Shown here: piece by piece, positions 63,155 through 64,000 of the stretch
Layout: each line of letters begins with the position of its first letter
Numbering within the stretch: position 1 is the first letter of the stretch
DNA from: CALJFL01 sp039964455
GTDB taxonomy: Bacteria > Pseudomonadota > Gammaproteobacteria > Pseudomonadales > Halieaceae
Length of the DNA: 64,000 nt
Assembly (NCBI GenBank): GCA_039964455.1
Contig: JBDVXK010000025.1
Coordinates: forward strand, 213,909-277,908
Direction: 5' to 3'
The notes under the pieces: model-generated
Told to the model about the DNA's origin: nothing
What the model saw: only the letters and a program-made list of their open reading frames with translations
Databases searched by the model: none
Made by a program: the position numbers and the translations under genes

Positions 63155-63577
63155 CTAAGCGTCAGAGTGGGGTATTTGGCGAAAGAGGCTTCCCCGATCA
63201 TTGGGGAAGTCCTTTGCCTCTTCTTCAATCAGGTACCAATCATAATCTTCAATCAAGGAAAACCACTCCGGGGCGAGCTTTTCAGAAATAAGGCGATTAT
63301 CCTCCGCATACCTTGGGTCTTCAAAGCCGGTAAAACTTTTCGGATAGTGCCAGCTCCATAGGACAGTATTGTAGCTGTCATACTCTCTCACAGTGAGTCC
63401 GGCCAGCGTCATTCCCAGTTTTACGCAATACTCTCCCTGAACCCTCAGATTCTCCAGAAGCTTTTCCATATTCTCGTTTCGCACTTTCATAATATTGATG
63501 CCTGTATAGGGCGGAGTAGCTCGCGCGAAGGTTTTCTCGAATATCTCTGCATAGGCTTGTACTTTTATCAACTCCAT
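63155..63577 (-). CDS. Hypothetical protein
   Basis: Protein of 140 aa, not recognised with confidence. It is compact, with no signal or membrane segment, and rich in aromatic and acidic residues (VREYDSYNTVLWSWHYP, SLIEDYDWYLIEEEAKDF). The VLWSWHYP segment recalls dimeric alpha-beta-barrel (NIPSNAP-like) proteins, but I would not assign it. GGAGAC precedes the ATG and a terminator follows, so it is a complete single-gene unit convergent with the sulfatase. Confidence 0.6.
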   Translation of the reverse strand: MELIKVQAYAEIFEKTFARATPPYTGINIMKVRNENMEKLLENLRVQGEYCVKLGMTLAGLTVREYDSYNTVLWSWHYPKSFTGFEDPRYAEDNRLISEKLAPEWFSLIEDYDWYLIEEEAKDFPNDRGSLFRQIPHSDA

Positions 63578-63924
63578 GACTGTCTCCGTCTTCTAATTTG
63601 AATTTAGTTTACGTACGCAGGTGTCCCCGCAAAGAATCGTCACCCATCTTATGTAGTAAGTGCAGCTTTCTACTCGAATGCCACGGGACTCAGCCTACAA
63701 TTCGCTGGATGCCCCGTTTTGCGATACCCCCAACCTATACCATCAATATTGGCATGGCTGCTTCACAGCAAATGATGCCAAAGCAGTAAGCCCATAGCGA
63801 CTAATTTGAGGTGAAAGCGGACGTCATCCACCTCGGGGCCGATTCAGGCCCTCTAATGACCGCTTTCGCCTATTTGCGGACATCGGTCTATCCTTGTTGG
63901 AGGTCTAGCAAGAGGTGATCGGAG
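63578..63924. other. Gene-free stretch upstream of a partial gene
   Basis: A 347-base region. It contains a palindromic repeat at 63813-63880. A short open frame at 63598-63789 has an unnatural composition and no ribosome site and is not called. Nothing else recognised. Confidence 0.5.
63813..63880. repeat. Palindromic element, TCCGCTT/AAGCGGA type
   Basis: GAAAGCGGAC (63813-63822) and GACCGCTTTC (63858-63867) are inverted with one mismatch, followed by a further TGCGGA (63875-63880). It matches the arms at 60057 and 61321. The spacer contains a second dyad, GGGGCC/GGCCCT. Confidence 0.5.
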
Positions 63925-64000
63925 ATGACGGAAGGCTGGGTATACCTATGCTGGATACTGTTGATGCTTGGTTTATTGGGTGAGTGGGCAATCTTCTCTG
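63925..64000 (+). CDS. 5' end of a membrane protein gene (partial)
   Basis: ATG at 63925, overlapping GGAG and preceded by AGAGGTG, opens a frame to the window edge. The 25 residues include one hydrophobic stretch (WVYLCWILLMLGLLGEWAIF), so the product begins in the membrane. Function cannot be told. Confidence 0.4.
   Translation, partial: MTEGWVYLCWILLMLGLLGEWAIFS

Noticed and set aside
63598..63789. Short plus-strand frame of 63 codons
   Set aside because: No ribosome site, odd composition, and no recognisable domain; more likely non-coding.
1..64000. CRISPR array, prophage, transposon or integron
   Set aside because: No regularly spaced direct repeats, cas genes, transposase, integrase or phage structural genes were seen on either strand.

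Overview
The window is chromosomal DNA of moderate GC content with about 50 protein genes. They are tightly packed in short operons on both strands. I see no rRNA, intact tRNA, CRISPR array, transposase, integrase or phage gene. The repertoire is three acyl-CoA synthetases, three acyl-CoA dehydrogenases, two TonB-dependent receptors, two fused indolepyruvate ferredoxin oxidoreductases, a CoA-transferase, four MaoC/DUF35-type proteins and several AraC regulators with a long N-terminal effector domain. Together with PlsB/PlsC it suggests a Gram-negative, aerobic, probably marine gammaproteobacterium of the Halieaceae/Spongiibacteraceae (OM60/NOR5-like) kind. That assignment is inferred from gene content only.

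Layout. 1-4.1 kb (+): a phospholipid acyltransferase, an alpha/beta hydrolase and PlsB, tightly coupled. 4.1-10.5 kb (-): an HSL-type esterase, then an operon of two acyl-CoA dehydrogenases, an aminotransferase and a medium/long-chain acyl-CoA synthetase ending in a clear terminator. 10.7-14.5 kb (-): TonB-dependent receptor and family III CoA-transferase. 14.7-24.3 kb: fused IOR, a DadA-like oxidase, an exported D-aminoacylase-type amidohydrolase, nitronate monooxygenase and an exported amidohydrolase, which reads as amino-acid and peptide salvage. 24.3-29.6 kb: acyl-CoA synthetase, BisC/TorA-type molybdoenzyme, PhoD-like phosphatase. 29.7-39.6 kb (-): the most distinctive region. Two regulator units (TetR-AraC and AraC) flank an acyl-CoA synthetase, a diiron oxygenase of the phenylacetyl-CoA epoxidase type (PaaA, PaaB, PaaC and a PaaD split into two genes, with no PaaE), a thiolase-fold protein lacking the usual catalytic cysteine, a DUF35 partner and two MaoC-type hydratase subunits. 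39.6-45.6 kb: YkvI-like membrane protein, then a coupled set of an FMN hydroxy-acid oxidase with an altered active site, RidA, MaoC and amidohydrolase, and a membrane-anchored MDR reductase. 45.7-52.2 kb: second TonB receptor, two orphan proteins, third amidohydrolase, Asp/Glu racemase, RidA. 52.3-59.2 kb: second fused IOR, acyl-CoA dehydrogenase, divergent AraC regulator, SDR. 59.2-64 kb: gene-poor, with a tRNA-Arg-like remnant, TCCGCTT/AAGCGGA palindromes, a Tat-exported Pht5-like protein, a sulfatase and small unknown proteins.

How the parts fit (inference). TonB receptors take up a large hydrophobic or complex substrate. Synthetases and the CoA-transferase activate acids to CoA thioesters, and dehydrogenases desaturate them. 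In the 31-38 kb cluster a diiron oxygenase probably oxygenates a CoA-bound substrate; hydratase and aldolase-like enzymes then hydrate and cleave the chain, a logic resembling steroid side-chain catabolism. The amidohydrolases, DadA, racemase, RidA and IORs handle amino-acid-derived material. The 31-38 kb cluster is the best candidate for an undescribed pathway.
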